DNA of 64,000 nt. Source: Fasciola hepatica (Eukaryota > Platyhelminthes > Trematoda > Plagiorchiida > Fasciolidae). The notes beneath the pieces are model-generated. The model saw only the letters and a program-made list of their open reading frames with translations. It did not search any database and was not told where the DNA came from. Shown in pieces: positions 32,565 to 44,174 of this stretch. Location of the stretch: contig CANUEZ040000165.1 of the NCBI GenBank assembly GCA_948099385.1, forward strand, positions 8,340,001 through 8,404,000, in the 5' to 3' direction. The translations under genes and the position numbers were made by a program. Within the stretch, counting starts at the first letter, position 1, and each line of letters begins with the position of its first letter.

Positions 32565-34905
32565 GACGCTCGGAAAATGGGGAACAGTTGCTGACTCTGT
32601 GCTCAGATCATCGTCTGTTCCTCACCAGTACGAACTTCAGACGCCTTAATCGTCGGTACGTCACGTGGCTTCCGCCCTCTTCGAGTCAACAGAGGACCCA
32701 GTCCGACCGCATCGCTGCAAGCCATAAATGGCGGGGTTGCATACAAGCCTGTCGCTCGTACTGGAGCACCCCCCTCCCCTCCCCTTGGTTCCGACCGCGC
32801 ATTAGTTTGCACTAAGCTGTCCACGTGCTTCCGTGGACGCTCCAAGCGTATGCCGTAACGACAGTAGATTACAATACGCTTTCCGATCTGTCTCGCCCAT
32901 CGGTATTTCAAAACTCGCTAGCTGAAGAACTAGATGTAGTCCCACCTGATGACATAAACCAACACTGGTCGCTCATCGATAATGCTTTGCATTCTGTTGG
33001 CCCAGTAAGTTGTGGCCTGTCTCGTCGTGCCGTAAGACCCTGGGTTTCTCTTGAATCTCTGCGCCTTCTTGACGCACGCCAGTCAGTTTCGGCTCGAAGC
33101 GAATATAACAAAGCCCGACTCGTGATGAGACGTGCACTCAACGTGACTCTTTGCAAGGACGGCGAAATCTGGTGATCACAACGCGCATCACAGATGGAAC
33201 GTACTGTCGTCATGGGAAATTCCCGCAAGCTTTTCTATCTCATTCGAGTCACCGGTAGGAAGCCACTAGGTGTTAGTGAACCAATTTGTGAAGCTGACCG
33301 TTCGTCAATTCACAATCAAAATCGGCGTCTCGAACGCTGGGCGGAGCACTTTCAGACGCAGTTTAGCTTGCTCTCAGTGTCAGCCTTTTCTATAGCTCTT
33401 CCGCGAAAGGTCCAGTGGTCCGTTTCGACAGATCCACCGAGGCGGAGATCCGAAAGGGATTCCAGACCTTACAACTTCACAAAGCGCCGGATTCCGATGG
33501 CCGTCCCCCAGCCCTTTTTGAAGATGGTGGGGTGCAGCTTGTTAGCGAACTTCATATTTCGTTCGCAAGATTTTGGACTTCTGAGCAGGCTCCATGCTTC
33601 TGGGGGGAACTAATTGTTGCTCCCATTTTTAAGAAGACCTTACGCGGTGACTGCGCTTACTATAGGGGTGAAAGCCTCATCCCGATAGCGTCGAAGTTGA
33701 TTGCAACTGTCATACTTCGCAGGTTGTACCGAACGCGTAGAGCAGACTCGCGGAGAGCAAGCTGACTTTCGTACCAGCTGTGAATTTATTGATCAAATTC
33801 TCACCCACTGAAATTTGCCAGAGCACTTTCCAACGATCAACAATCATCGTGTTTCTGGACATTCGCGCGGCCTTCAACTCTGTCGACCGGAATGCACTAT
33901 GGAACTGTGTTGTTGAGTAGTGGAGTACCTGAGAAACATGTATCAATCCTCAAAGAGCTGTATCGGCACACCTCAGGTCGAGTAGGAGCTTAGAACCAGC
34001 TTTCATTCTCTTCTGTCGTCTTCAATGGAATACGAGAAGGTTGCCCTTTATCCCCATTTCTCTTCAACTTTGCCATAGAGGATGTTCTACAGGATGCCTT
34101 GTCTGACTTCCAAACATTAAAGCTGAACTCCTCCAAGAGAACAGTTTTCGACTTAGAATATGCTCATGATATAACCTGTCTAAGTGGCAGCACACAGGCA
34201 ATACAACATGATTAGGACCGTTTGGCGACTAAGGTATCCCGATATGGTATCACTGCGCCTTCCAAGTACAAAGTGTTTTTTGCAAGATTGGCAGGGGCCT
34301 GTCCCTGCACCCTTCCTCTGTGGTGATCAGCTACAGTTGGCGGACAACTTTAAGTACCTCGGGAGCTTGATTACAGGTGGAGTGGATGCTGGGAATGAGA
34401 TAAATTCACGAAAAGCGAGAGCTGTTTTTGCAAACCTGTGAATTCTAGGGTGTCGCCTTGACATCCGGCTCTCTCTCTTTAGGCACGGGTGTACGTCGCC
34501 GCGGTTCATAGTTTTACTTTACCGTTGCAAGACCTGGTCACGTCGTGTTGAGAATGCTCGGCGTCTTTCCGTGTTCGACACCCGACATTTTCGAAGCATT
34601 ACTCGCGTCTGGTGGGAATATCGAGTGAGCAATGACGAGGTGCGCGATCGTATGCTAGGCACGGATAGCCGCCCTCTTAACGAAGTGATCCCTTTACACC
34701 GCGTCCGATGGCTCGGGCGTGTTTTACGAATGCTCGCCCAACATCTACCTTTCCGTGCTCTATTCGCATGTGCTGGGTAGGGCTAGAAGAAGCGACGCGA
34801 CGGTCTGGCTATGAATTGGCGTAGAGGTATGAAGAAGCTAGCATGAGCACTGGCTTCAGTTAGTGCTTCCCGCCTCCCTGGTTGGGGCCCATGGGATGAA
34901 GACTG
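32565..34905 (+). mobile_element. RTE-clade LINE relic, 5'-truncated
   Basis: Begins inside the endonuclease (NGEQLLTLCSDHRLFLTSTN, CRSYWSTP). A linker frame (32825-33175) and RT in pieces follow: VAPIFKK, GDCAYYRGESLIPIASKLIA, VFLDIRAAFNSVDRNAL with errors, REGCPLSPFLFNFA, a YAHD remnant at about 34160, and NFKYLGSLITGGVDAGNEI. The C-terminal block reads TRVWWEYRVSNDEVRDRMLG, then RVRWLGRVLRM, ending near GWGPWDEDCL at 34900. It belongs to a different subfamily from the intact element (RVWWEYR instead of RIGWNSR). Confidence 0.82.
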
Positions 34906-35324
34906 TCTTTGATTAGAAACATTAGGGAACATCACTCAGAGTACAAGCCAATCTTGCGAATGCTGTTCTGCCCGCCTGTTAAATTCCCCTGTCCCATAAC
35001 CACAAGCATGTCATTTCGGGAAAGAAAATGGCGAAAAAATATCAAAAAGTGTATGGTTAAAAGCAAAAAAATTAGCGTTTTTTCTCCCACTATTTATCTT
35101 TTCTACTGCATTGTATTCCCCTTCCCTTATTTTATGATTGTTATAGTTGCGTTGGCACCTTGTCTGATCTTTCCGGAAGAACACGACTGGTTTCGCGGTT
35201 CCTGCCGTTCATCAGGTATGCGTACCCGATATTCTTCTGATCACCATTCTTCTCACTTGTACACCCCGATGTTATACCTTCACCAGGATCTAATTTAAAT
35301 CGTCTGGAGCGTAAATGGATACAC

Positions 35325-35383
<59 letters not shown>

Positions 35384-35524
35384 TCTCATTATATATATAT
35401 ACCACGTTGCCTCAAATTCTTTCGTTCCAGTCAAGTTAGCACCAACGACATTTACAAAGCACCGCGAACTCCAGTAAATATTTTCTTTGACTCCTTTGTT
35501 CTTTTCAGTGCCCATGCTTGATGA
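34906..35524. repeat. Unassigned sequence with (TA)n at 35328-35400
   Basis: No gene. A TA tract of about 27 units at 35328-35381, then CTCATTATATATATATACC, gives the only conspicuous feature. Long frames through it are artefacts of the simple repeat. Confidence 0.7.
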
Positions 35525-37610
35525 GAATCTTCACATTATAGTGGGTGACTCTAGTCACTCAAAAACTTTTCCTCTCCTCTTTCAATGCTCTAAATATCTG
35601 TTATACTCCGACCCGTGGTGACTCCCAGTTAGACCATACTTTGACCAACCAAACGGAACACTTCTGTCAGGCCAAGCGCAACCCTTAGCTTCAGTGATCA
35701 ATGTGTATTACATCTCACGCTTAAAATATACTTTCACAGAGGTTATTTACAGCGCACATTCCAAACATACACGCTCTTAACAGAACCATTTCCACAGCGA
35801 CTTTATAACTCGTCAACCGTTCATTATCAGTTGCCAAGTCGTGGCTAATAGACCGTTCACATGCGCATTTTTCCGTAACTTTACCAACGCAAGTGATGAG
35901 GCGGATTTTTAATACTTCATTTCCCATGGAAACCGTTTACCTCCAACCCGGAAGAGTAGTTTCTGCACATCTGAAGCAGCTACACAGGAGGAAGGAATTA
36001 GCTTACACGATGCAAAAGAAACCTGAGGTCCGTCGGCTGTCACTTTCGACAAAATCTGATATTACACGCTTTGATACCAACTTTTTCGGACGGTCACTAA
36101 GCGCCGGGAATATGAAACACAGGTGGCGTGGGATCAAGCTTCTCCGCCGCGAGATGGGAAAACCTCCGAAGATGAATGTAGATGTAAACCGTCCTAATGC
36201 TCAATATATTTGACAATAACGTAACCCAGTACCCACTTTCCCGCTCTGTGACATCTGAATTTTAGGAGGTATCAACCGTGGAGGTTCTCGAGTTGCTCAG
36301 ATCAACTGGTCCAGACGATCTATCAATAGAGGTGCTCAGATACGGGGCCGGCTCTCTATGTGATCTGACGACTTCAATAATTAACAATTCACTGGAATCA
36401 CATTCCATTCCCGATTGTTAGCGTCCCGTAATATTCATTCCTTCACCTAAAAAATCCCACAGCCAGGCGGAACCAGAGCATCGGCCAATAGCGCTGTCTT
36501 CGGCAGCATTGAAACGTGCTGCGCTGCGTCGTCTTCAAATCACGGTGAGAAGCGCAACCAACGAGTTACAACTTGCGTACAGACGCAAATGCTCAAAAGT
36601 TGATGCAGTAGCATTCATTGTGCTCCATATTGCTAAGTCCATCAGCGATTCCAGAAAGTCAGTTAGATGCAATTTTCTTGTCTACTTATCGGCCTTTGAC
36701 AGGGTACCAATCTTACTTCTCAGAAAACTAGAATCTCCCGGCTACCCCGCAAATTTACTAAATTGGTTGAAAGAGTATTTCTCCGGAAGAACACGATGCA
36801 CCAAAGTAGGCAGAAAAGTCTCCGAACATCTCTCAACCGGTGCCGGTGGACTTCAAGGTGGTGTTCTTCCCTCATATTTCTTTCCAGCACACATTAGTGA
36901 TTTGCCCGTCTCCCAACCACCTCGTATCTTTAAATGTGTCGATGACGTTGCTTTGGTTAGATCTATCTTAAATAGATCAGACGTCAACGAACTCACTGTA
37001 AATCTTTAACATATTCAGGACTTTCTAAGCAATCTGATCTTCTATTGGACAGAAACAAATGTCACGAGTGTATTTTTTCCACCACTCGTCCCCGGTTCAT
37101 TGTAGAAACTTCCACCATTATTCCACTCGGCAGCATAATCTGCATTGGTCTTTGAACACTGAAACCACAGTAGGAAATCAGCATCACTCGTAGAATCAAA
37201 AAAGAAATCTACAGCAACTTAGGGATCAACAGTCTGTTATATCCACTTTTGTGAGACAGCGTATATTACCTACCATTCTTTATTGCTCCTCTGTTACTTT
37301 CCCAGAATTGTGAAATGAAGATTTCATCACTCTTCACAGACCTACGCATCACTAGCTCTGTTTCTGGTATAGCCATAAACCACTGTCTTGCTCTGCGAAA
37401 GCAACGTAACAGAATCCATTACGCTTGTACAGAAAGCCGGTCTGATGCTTCGTGCCCACTGCACTTTAATCTTATTCTTTGTCAGTCCCACGCGTCGGCC
37501 CGGTCCAGATATGAACTGTTTAGCTGCAGGTTGTCTTTGTATAGGATTTTCGTTGTTCCATTTCTGGCATGTCTTAACAAACAGGGATGTCATTATAAGT
37601 AAGTGTTTAT
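35525..37610 (+). mobile_element. CR1/Jockey-type LINE, degraded
   Basis: The end of an endonuclease is readable (IIVGDSSHS near 35540, then QLDHTLTNQTEHF around 35620-35650). A pre-RT region (35893-36213) follows, then VEVLELLRSTGPDDLSIEVL and IFIPSPKKSHSQAEPEHRPI. RT (36509-37009) shows QLAYRRKCSKVDAVAFIVLH, FLVYLSAFDRVP, STGAGGLQGGVLPSYFF and FKCVDDVALVR, where the usual YADD reads CVDD. C-terminal remnants, a QRNRIHYAC block and PFLACLNKQ, lie at 37390-37590. One stop (36419) and frameshifts interrupt it. The family differs from the LINE at 23844-26270. Confidence 0.8.
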
Positions 37611-37639
37611 TGTTCGGTAACATAGCGTTATCGGAAAAG

Positions 37640-37720
37640 ATGGTAGTCAGTCGACGTTTCGGTTACCGCGGGTAACCTTTCTCAAGACCAGTTTGCAAAC
37701 TGGTCTCGGTACAGTAATAA
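37640..37720 (-). other. Dyad motif resembling a Penelope pLTR / degenerate hammerhead core
   Basis: On the minus strand the order is: a 22-bp perfect palindrome (37685-37706), CTTGAGAAA, a perfect 7-bp stem GGTTACC-CGC-GGTAACC (37661-37677), then GAAACGTCGAC. Hammerhead motifs carried by Penelope-like elements have the form CTGANGA, stem II, GAAAC. Here the first core strand is imperfect, so cleavage is doubtful. It may be the tail of an otherwise missing Penelope element or part of the LINE 3' end. Confidence 0.35.
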
Positions 37721-37915
37721 TAAGTGTCACTATCCGTGGCGCTCTTGTATCCACAAACCTTCACTATCGACCTGGTAAAAATGTTTGTGGTTCTCCTGTT
37801 ACTCCTTACGTATTCCTGTTCTTTCTCATTAATTTCCACTGAGGCTACCGCTAGGCGATAGTAGGTAAAACCATCGCACCCAGCGCATAGTTAACGGTTC
37901 TCTGAACTGGACTCA
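37721..37915 (+). repeat. Orphan RTE 3'-UTR relic (about 37800-37915)
   Basis: The plus strand contains CTCCTTACGTATTCCTGTTC and ATCGCACCCAGCGCATAG followed by GAACTGGACT, matching the 3' UTR module of the RTE relic next to it and the copy at 59095-59228. It is cut off at 37915 by the tail of the minus-strand RTE fragment. Confidence 0.5.
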
Positions 37916-38398
37916 TCATCATCATCGTACAGCGGTAAACAGTCTTTCTCGCCATGCTGCACATAGCAATCAGTTCAGTTCAGACAACCTTCAACCATGC
38001 ACTGGGTGCGAAGGCTTTGGTTGCCATGTCATACCGGCAACCTCGAAAGGAAATAAAGAAAGAGAAAAGGGTATAAGAGGAGTAGGAGGAGAACTACAAA
38101 TAATGATATCAAGTTGATGAAGAACGTTTGTGGATACAAAAGCTCCACCGAACACGACGCCTTGTCATATCCTCCAATGTACCTAACCATGGAGTAGGAA
38201 GGTCTCTCGTACTCCACCCAGGAAGTCTAACCCGCCCTACACGGCCAAGTCCACTGGTTAGGCTTTCTCGACCCTTCTTCCATGTCATGGACTGGCCACC
38301 CTTACCCACCTTCCAGCCGTTACAAGACTCAGCAAACTCTGTGAGCCGAGGAACCCTGCTAGCAGTCATGCGCATCACACGTCCCAACCATCTCAGTC
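37916..38398 (-). mobile_element. RTE relic G, 3' part (C-terminal domain and 3' UTR)
   Basis: The minus strand codes RLRWLGRVMRMTASRVPR, then GGQSMTWKKGRESLTSGLGR and GWSTRDLP, ending at about 38109. A 3' UTR follows (GGCAACCAAAGCCTTCGCAC) with the tail TTTACCGCTGTACGATGATG at 37916-37945. It is the continuation of the relic at 39133-39700, from which it is separated by a younger RTE insertion. Confidence 0.75.
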
Positions 38399-39132
38399 TC
38401 ATCATCATCATCATCATCGTACAGCGTTAAACAGTAGGACAAGCTCCACTGACCACTGCCTTTCTCACCATGTTGCACGTTGAATTAAAAAGTATGAATA
38501 TACAAGATGGACAGGGAGTGGACCTACATGGGTGGGAAAAGGAAACAATGCCCTAGTGGCCAACACACGGAATACAGTCTAACTGTACAAACACACATCG
38601 ATCAGTCATTCTGATTCGATAGAAAGTGACAACACGATCGCCACTGTTCGCGGTTCGCAGCCATATCCTTCAGTGTCTCCAGCCAACTGGTAGACGGATC
38701 TTTTGGACCCCAACCACGAAGACGTGAAGCACCTACTTTTCCTAAGTTTGCTGTACATTTTCTCATTCCTCGCTGCCACGTCATCTGTTGACCTCCACGT
38801 GGTTTCTTCCACTCCCTAGGAGGGGCGGAGAATAGGACACGGTACGGTAGACGTGTGTTTGCCATACGTAACACGTGTCCCAACCAACGAAGTCTACTAA
38901 GCCGGATACGCTGTGACAGAGCGTTCTCTGAATTAGTACCCAACACTCGCTTTCTCACCTCATCGTTGCTTACTCGGCTATTCCACCCAATCCTAGCGAT
39001 ACTACGTAAACATCGATGGTCGAAAACCTCAAGACGACGAATATCTTCAGCACGCAGACTCCAAGTTTCGCAACCATACAACAAAACTGAACGCACTGCA
39101 GCACAGTATTCACGGCCTTTCAACTTCAGTGA
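38399..39132 (-). mobile_element. Young 5'-truncated RTE copy B, inserted in relic G
   Basis: Nearly identical (about 15 differences in 730 bp) to 44863-45590, the 3' end of the intact RTE. Its 173-codon open frame (38602-39123) covers the C-terminal domain: SVLLYGCETWSLRAEDIRRL, RIGWNSRVSNDEVRKRVLG and LRWLGHVLRMANTRLPYRVL. It ends at the same stop as the intact element, and the 3' UTR and (GAT)n tail follow. The 5' truncation point is in CTTCAGTGA at 39132. It interrupts relic G between the block ending RRV and the block RLRWLG. A TCAGT string near both edges may be a short target duplication. Confidence 0.85.
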
Positions 39133-39704
39133 GCTTCAGTATTCCATCTAATGATTTATTCTGTGAACCCGACCCTTCGCCGAATCTCACTATTGCTCAT
39201 ACGATGTTCCCACCATATTCGAGCAGTGCTACGAAGATATCGGTATTCAAATACCGACACCTCGTATATCCTCCACCTACAGTGGCCACGTTTCTGAACC
39301 ATAAAGAAGCACTGGCCTGACGGCGGCAGCGTACACTCGACCCTTGACAAGTGGATGTCGTGTCGATGCCAGAGATGACTCAAGTTGGCAAATGCCAAGC
39401 GAACCTTCTGTATACGCAAAGATATCTCATCTGATATCAGACCTGCGGGTGAAATGCAGCTTCCCAGATAAGAAAAATTGTCTGTCACGTGGTCTCTCCA
39501 TAGTTTCTCCAGACACTGGAAGGTTTGGCGCTGGGCCAACCCAGTTCTGCAACAGCATCTTGCGCTTTGAAGGTGCAAAGCACACAGAACACTGCTACGC
39601 AATCCGTCAAGCTATCTAGAAAAGCTTGCAGCTTACCTGAATCTTCACTTAGAAGAACTGTGTCATCCGCATGTTCAAGGTCTGACACTTTTCCACCAGG
39701 AAAA
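39133..39704 (-). mobile_element. RTE relic G, RT part
   Basis: Minus-strand frames show SDLEHADDTVLLSEDSGKLQ (with an HADD box), then FSYLGSCISPAGLISDEISL, LAFANLSHLWHRHDI, and the C-terminal RSTARIWWEHRMSNSEIRRR. The subfamily (RIWWEHR, ISPAGLISD) is the same as at 55330-56175. The 5' side is truncated near 39704 and the C-terminal remainder lies beyond copy B at 37916-38398. Confidence 0.78.
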
Positions 39705-39855
39705 GTCCAATGCCACTGTCTTCACCTGCACATAGCAATGAAAAGAATAAATGCACAGGGTGGACAGGGAGTAGACCTACGGGGGTCGGAGAAGAAAAGA
39801 ACGCCGTAGTGGCTAACATATGAAGTACGGTCTGAACCTAAACACAACAAAGGGC
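39705..39855 (-). repeat. Orphan RTE 3' UTR
   Basis: GGGTGGACAGGGAGTAGACC and GAACGCCGTAGTGGCTAACA correspond to GATGGACAGGGAGTGGACC and CAATGCCCTAGTGGCCAACA in the 3' UTR of the intact RTE (44970-45030). No coding part remains. Confidence 0.65.
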
Positions 39856-40019
39856 AATGGTCTCATTTAGTGGCGAGCCACATCCGCCACGCTGCAGTGC
39901 CGTTCACGGGCTTGCGGTTTTTGAAGGCGCACGCTTACGAGGCCGGAAAGCAAACCATCAAGGATCACTGATGATCGACCGCGACTACTAACTTGGTGGG
40001 CTTAGCAACCAAACTTACT
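39856..40019. other. Unassigned short interval
   Basis: No motif seen; probably decayed Gypsy sequence leading into the RT fragment that follows. Confidence 0.4.
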
Positions 40020-40690
40020 TGTGTTTAACCAGAAGACCGACGGACGTTCTTTTATACGAGACCTTTGGACGCGCCGGGAAAAAACAGCTTCAACAGGTGG
40101 TTGACTACAACCAAACGATTACCTGTTTCACTCATCTTGACGTAAAACCCCCACCAAAAGTAAATAAGATGCATGAAATCACCCCGCAATATACGGCGTT
40201 CAGCATAACGGACTCAAAAACTGCATATGACCACACACCCATTAGTGATATCTAATAAACGGTGTTCGAAGTGCGTGGAAATGAGTACCGGTCTTTTCGG
40301 ATTTCTTTCGGAATCAATAGCGATATCATTCCAATTATTCGCAAATAGAACCTAGAAGCTACGTTCGCCCAACTCAACAGCATAACCGTTTGTGGGACCT
40401 CAGATGAAAACGGTACGAAAACCTAGACCACTTTCGTGGTATGTCTAGCAAATACGGCCTTACTTGTAACGAAAACAAAAACAATAAATACTCGTGAAAC
40501 CGTGATTTTGGGATGAGGTTTTCCATGGATTCATTTGGGCGGATCGCGATGGCTTACAAACACTGCTGACTTTACTTGATTGCGGCTGGCTCCTTGGACA
40601 GGATAAGCCGTCTTCATGGATGTCCCTGTTCACGGCTGACCATGCTCGGCGGTTGGCAGCAAGGCCCTTGTAGACATCGGTCCAGTTTGA
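40020..40690 (+). pseudogene. Gypsy RT relic (Gypsy-2 lineage)
   Basis: The frame at 40019-40255 reads QLQQVVDYNQTITCFTHLDV and PPPKVNKM, then ITDSKTAYDHTPISD, i.e. RT fingers and motif A. The next pieces read VFEVRGNEYRSFRISFGINS and EATFAQLNSITVCGTSDENG, where the catalytic YxDD position reads QLNS. KYGLTCNENK and a FHGFIWADRD block extend it to about 40620. It matches the RT at 17817-18230 in layout. It stops before RNase H, which reappears at 44175-44510. Confidence 0.65.
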
Positions 40691-41039
40691 TTTCCATCGG
40701 TGAGTACCTTAAACCATACGAAGGCCAAGTTGGTTTATGTTTTCGAAAACTCTATCCAGCCAGGTTCCCAATCGTCCTTCTCATCGGCGACGCCAGCCTG
40801 GACATGGAGATGGTGCCAGGACAATGCTGGTTGGGGCGTGATCAGGTTTAGGGAGTACGTGACTAAACCATTACAGTCGGCGGAATTGCATGCGCGTTGG
40901 AAAATGGACGATGCGGCAGCGATTTCGAATGGTTTCATTCAAGATTCTGCCACTTCATCTCACCTTTAAAATAGATCTGAGACACCAGCGACCGCAAACA
41001 TTTAGTCGTCTCATATTCTCAATTCTTAATGGCCAATTT
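40691..41039. other. Unassigned
   Basis: An open plus-strand frame of 89 codons (40700-40969) has no recognisable domain. It may belong to the 3' region of the minus-strand RTE relic or to the Gypsy relic. Confidence 0.35.
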
Positions 41040-44000
41040 TAGCAACTATATATTAAGACAGATTGGACTGCGGGACTAAACAATAAGACTAATCTCATTC
41101 CGTCGCCGGATGGTGTTTTGGGGCTGTAGAAACGCCGTTCGGGTCGCGTCTATGTGCTTTTTGACATCATCTGTGGCTTGTCCGTTTGGCAGGATGGTGG
41201 AGTCAAGACACTCAAGATCCGAGACCATTTCTATTGGTCGTCTATTCTGTTGTGGGGCTCAGTTTGAATGGCTAATAAGTATTACGAACATCTTGGTTTT
41301 GCTGGTATTGGTCTCAAGACCAACCTCCGAAGCAAATTTATTTACCCGATCAAGGGTCGCTAACAAGGTGGTCAGGTCCTCGCCGAGCACCACTACGTCA
41401 CCTGCAAATTCAAGGTCCGTAATACTGCAGCCTGCGGAAACTTGGACGCCCTGATAACCGTCCATTGCGCGTTGCACTACCAAATCCACAGCAAAGTTGA
41501 TCAACACTGGAAATAACGGGCACCCTTGCCGTACTCCGGACTTCAATCTGAACAGAAAAGACTCTTTGCCGTAGACTCGAACATGTGCTTCTGTTCCAGC
41601 ATTATACGACTTTATCAGGCTGATCAGTTCGACTGAGATGCCGTCTGCAAGCTATATCTTCCACAAAGACTCACGATCAATTGAGCTAAAGGTGGCGCGA
41701 AAGTCTATGAAGCATGTGGCGGTAGGGCGATGGAATTCGTATCGGCTTTACAGAATCCTTCCGGAGGATGAATATTTGGCCGACGCATCTAATACTTGGA
41801 CGGAAGCCTCCCAGATTGAGTCGAGTACGTGCATGTCTCGATTCAGCATGAGCTGTGCGGAAGCTCTTGCAGCCACGTCCAGCAGACTGATACTTTGGTA
41901 GCCTCTGCACACCGTCTTGTAACCTTTTTGGGGAATGGAAGCAGTGACGAGGTATTCCAAATGGATGGACATTCTGTAGTTTCCCAAATCAAGCAGAATA
42001 GGGTACGAAGTGGCTCGGTGACAACTAGAAGACACGTCTTGTAGACTTTCGTGGGAATTCCGTCTTCATCAAGGGACCTGCCAGATTTTAAACAGCCAAT
42101 CACATTCACAATCTCATTTAATGACGAAGGGTCACAGTTGATGCTACATGGGGGGCTGAAGTCGGATCAATATCTATCGATCTATCTAGTGGGTGATTGA
42201 TAAGCTGGCTGAACGTTCTACTCATCTAGTTATCTTACCATCCACATCGGGGATGGGTTTACTAGCGGAATCGCGCAAGACAGGTTGAATGGACTGCCGT
42301 TTACCTGACGCCGATCGTATGAGGCAGAGGAGGTTAACGAAGTGACAAGCTCTGACTAAAGTTTCCATCTCGTTTGCGATTTCACGCCAATAATTGTGTC
42401 GATCTTTCTTTGTAAAGCGGGTTGTCTAGCGTCTGAAGGGTTGAGATTCAGGACGGCCGGGTAAACGGGCATCTTTACCGAAGGTGGAAAGATAGACAGT
42501 ATCCTTAGATATCCAGTCTTTATAGCGGTACTCCGTGAATCCTAACTCGCCTTTTGCGCCTTGATGTACTGCTGCTTTCAGTCCAGTAAACAGCAGGTCG
42601 ACCAAGTCTGTTGTGTGGTGTGAGATGGATGCATCGGTTGACAACCGCAGTTTAATCCCTTTGTTAGAACTTCTATCTTCTCCCGGGACTTTAGCAGCTC
42701 CACACTGAAGAGCCTTGGGGAAGTAGCCCTTATTCGGGTCGTTGGGCAAGGGCGAAGCTTCGCGCGTCCGAACACATGATCTGATTCTCCTTTGCTGCCT
42801 GCCTCAGCGCCGCGGTACGATCTGCAGTCTCTTATTGACGGGAACCATCGCGACCGGATTACCACGTAGTCAATTGGGTGAGCTATTCTGCCGTCATTGG
42901 AATACCATGTGAGAAGATGCCTTCTACGGTGCTGGAACCGTGCGTCGGTAATGCACAAGCGGTTGAAGTCGGAGAAATTGATTGGCCTATCGCCGTTCTC
43001 ACAGCGCAGGCCCAGGGCGAACTTCACGAGAACAGGACGTGTCGAGGCACCTTGCGCGACTGTCCGGGCGTCCCTGTCGCTTGCTTTGATAAGCACAGCT
43101 CTTTTGGGAATGTGACCCACCGTTTAAAGACTGTCGTAGAATTCGTTCTTCGCACTAGTATCGGATGGTAGGGTCGCGGCGTAGATCGCATACACGGTGA
43201 GCTTGACTGGCTGGCCTTCAAAAAGCGACATTGTGAGTCTTGACGACACCGGTTCCTTAGAGAGCAGAACGGAACGGGTGCGATGACTTAAAGCTAATGC
43301 TACTTCTTGCTGGTCCGGCGTTTCTGGGTCACTGTGATAAACCTAATAATGGCTTTTAGCGTCGGGAACCTATATGCTACGAGAACTGGTACCGCCTAGT
43401 CCGACCTCGGACAAGCAGCCAACATCCACTTGATAGTCATGTAGTGTGCGCGCAGTCACTGCCTAACTTCCAATGCCTGTGAGTTCTCACGTTCCAGCAT
43501 CCTATAAAGGGAGACTTTCGGATGTGAAGGTCCAGTTGGTATTCTTGACACCCAAGAGCGCAAGGCGCGTCGCTTCTCGAGGATACCGTAGCATGGATAA
43601 CAGAGTGTGTAGAAGACATAATCATGAAGTTTCGTGGGTTTGGTACGAGAGCCGTCTCCAGAGTCACTCAGTTTTCTTCGAAGGCGCACTTCTAGCCTTT
43701 GCACAACCATGTGCGGACTGCAAGGCAGCAGTGTGTTGATGCACAGTTGTTGGTGGCTCCCTAGGAGCTCGTTCGCCATTCGACTGGATTGAATTCAACC
43801 CATGGGTCCTTGCAGCCCTGTTAAATAGACAGACCTCCTTCATATCTGTTGGATTATACAGTAAATCTCGGCCGTCTATTCTGGGATAACCGTCTGCACA
43901 TACCGACCACCGTCTCGCCGATGTTTTTCGACCCCAGTTACTCTCAACCTGGTTTAGCCCGCCTGTCGAGCGGTTTGCCGGGGTGAGGCCGCTGGCGCAT

Positions 44001-44140
44001 GCTTCAGTTTCGTGGAGCCACAGGTAAGAGCTGGTACCTGACGGAGACCAAAGAAATGGAAGATACTCCAGAGGTAAGACGGTCAACCATTTCAGAGGCG
44101 CTACTCCTGCCTTACATTTACCCCGCCAGTAGATCACTGC
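41040..44140 (-). mobile_element. RTE relic J, nearly full length but dead
   Basis: Minus strand, reading from high to low coordinates. A 5' leader with an open frame is at 43664-44137. The endonuclease starts with FIGCWNVRTHRHW (about 43480-43520) and continues HLLTWYSNDGRIAHPIDYVV and RSRWFPSIRDCRSYRGAEAG (42750-42900). RT blocks lie in 41748-42109: KSGRSLDEDGIPTKVYK, YQSISLLDVAARASAQLML. MKSGVRQGCPLFPVLINFAV is at 41490-41546, with ITDLEFAGDVVVLG (an FAGD box) below it. The C-terminal start DLECLDSTILPNGQATDDV lies at about 41150-41200. Several frameshifts are present. It is the same subfamily as 960-3330. Confidence 0.82.
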
Positions 44141-44174
44141 AGCGAACCGTCGGCCTATTTCCGTAACATTCGCA

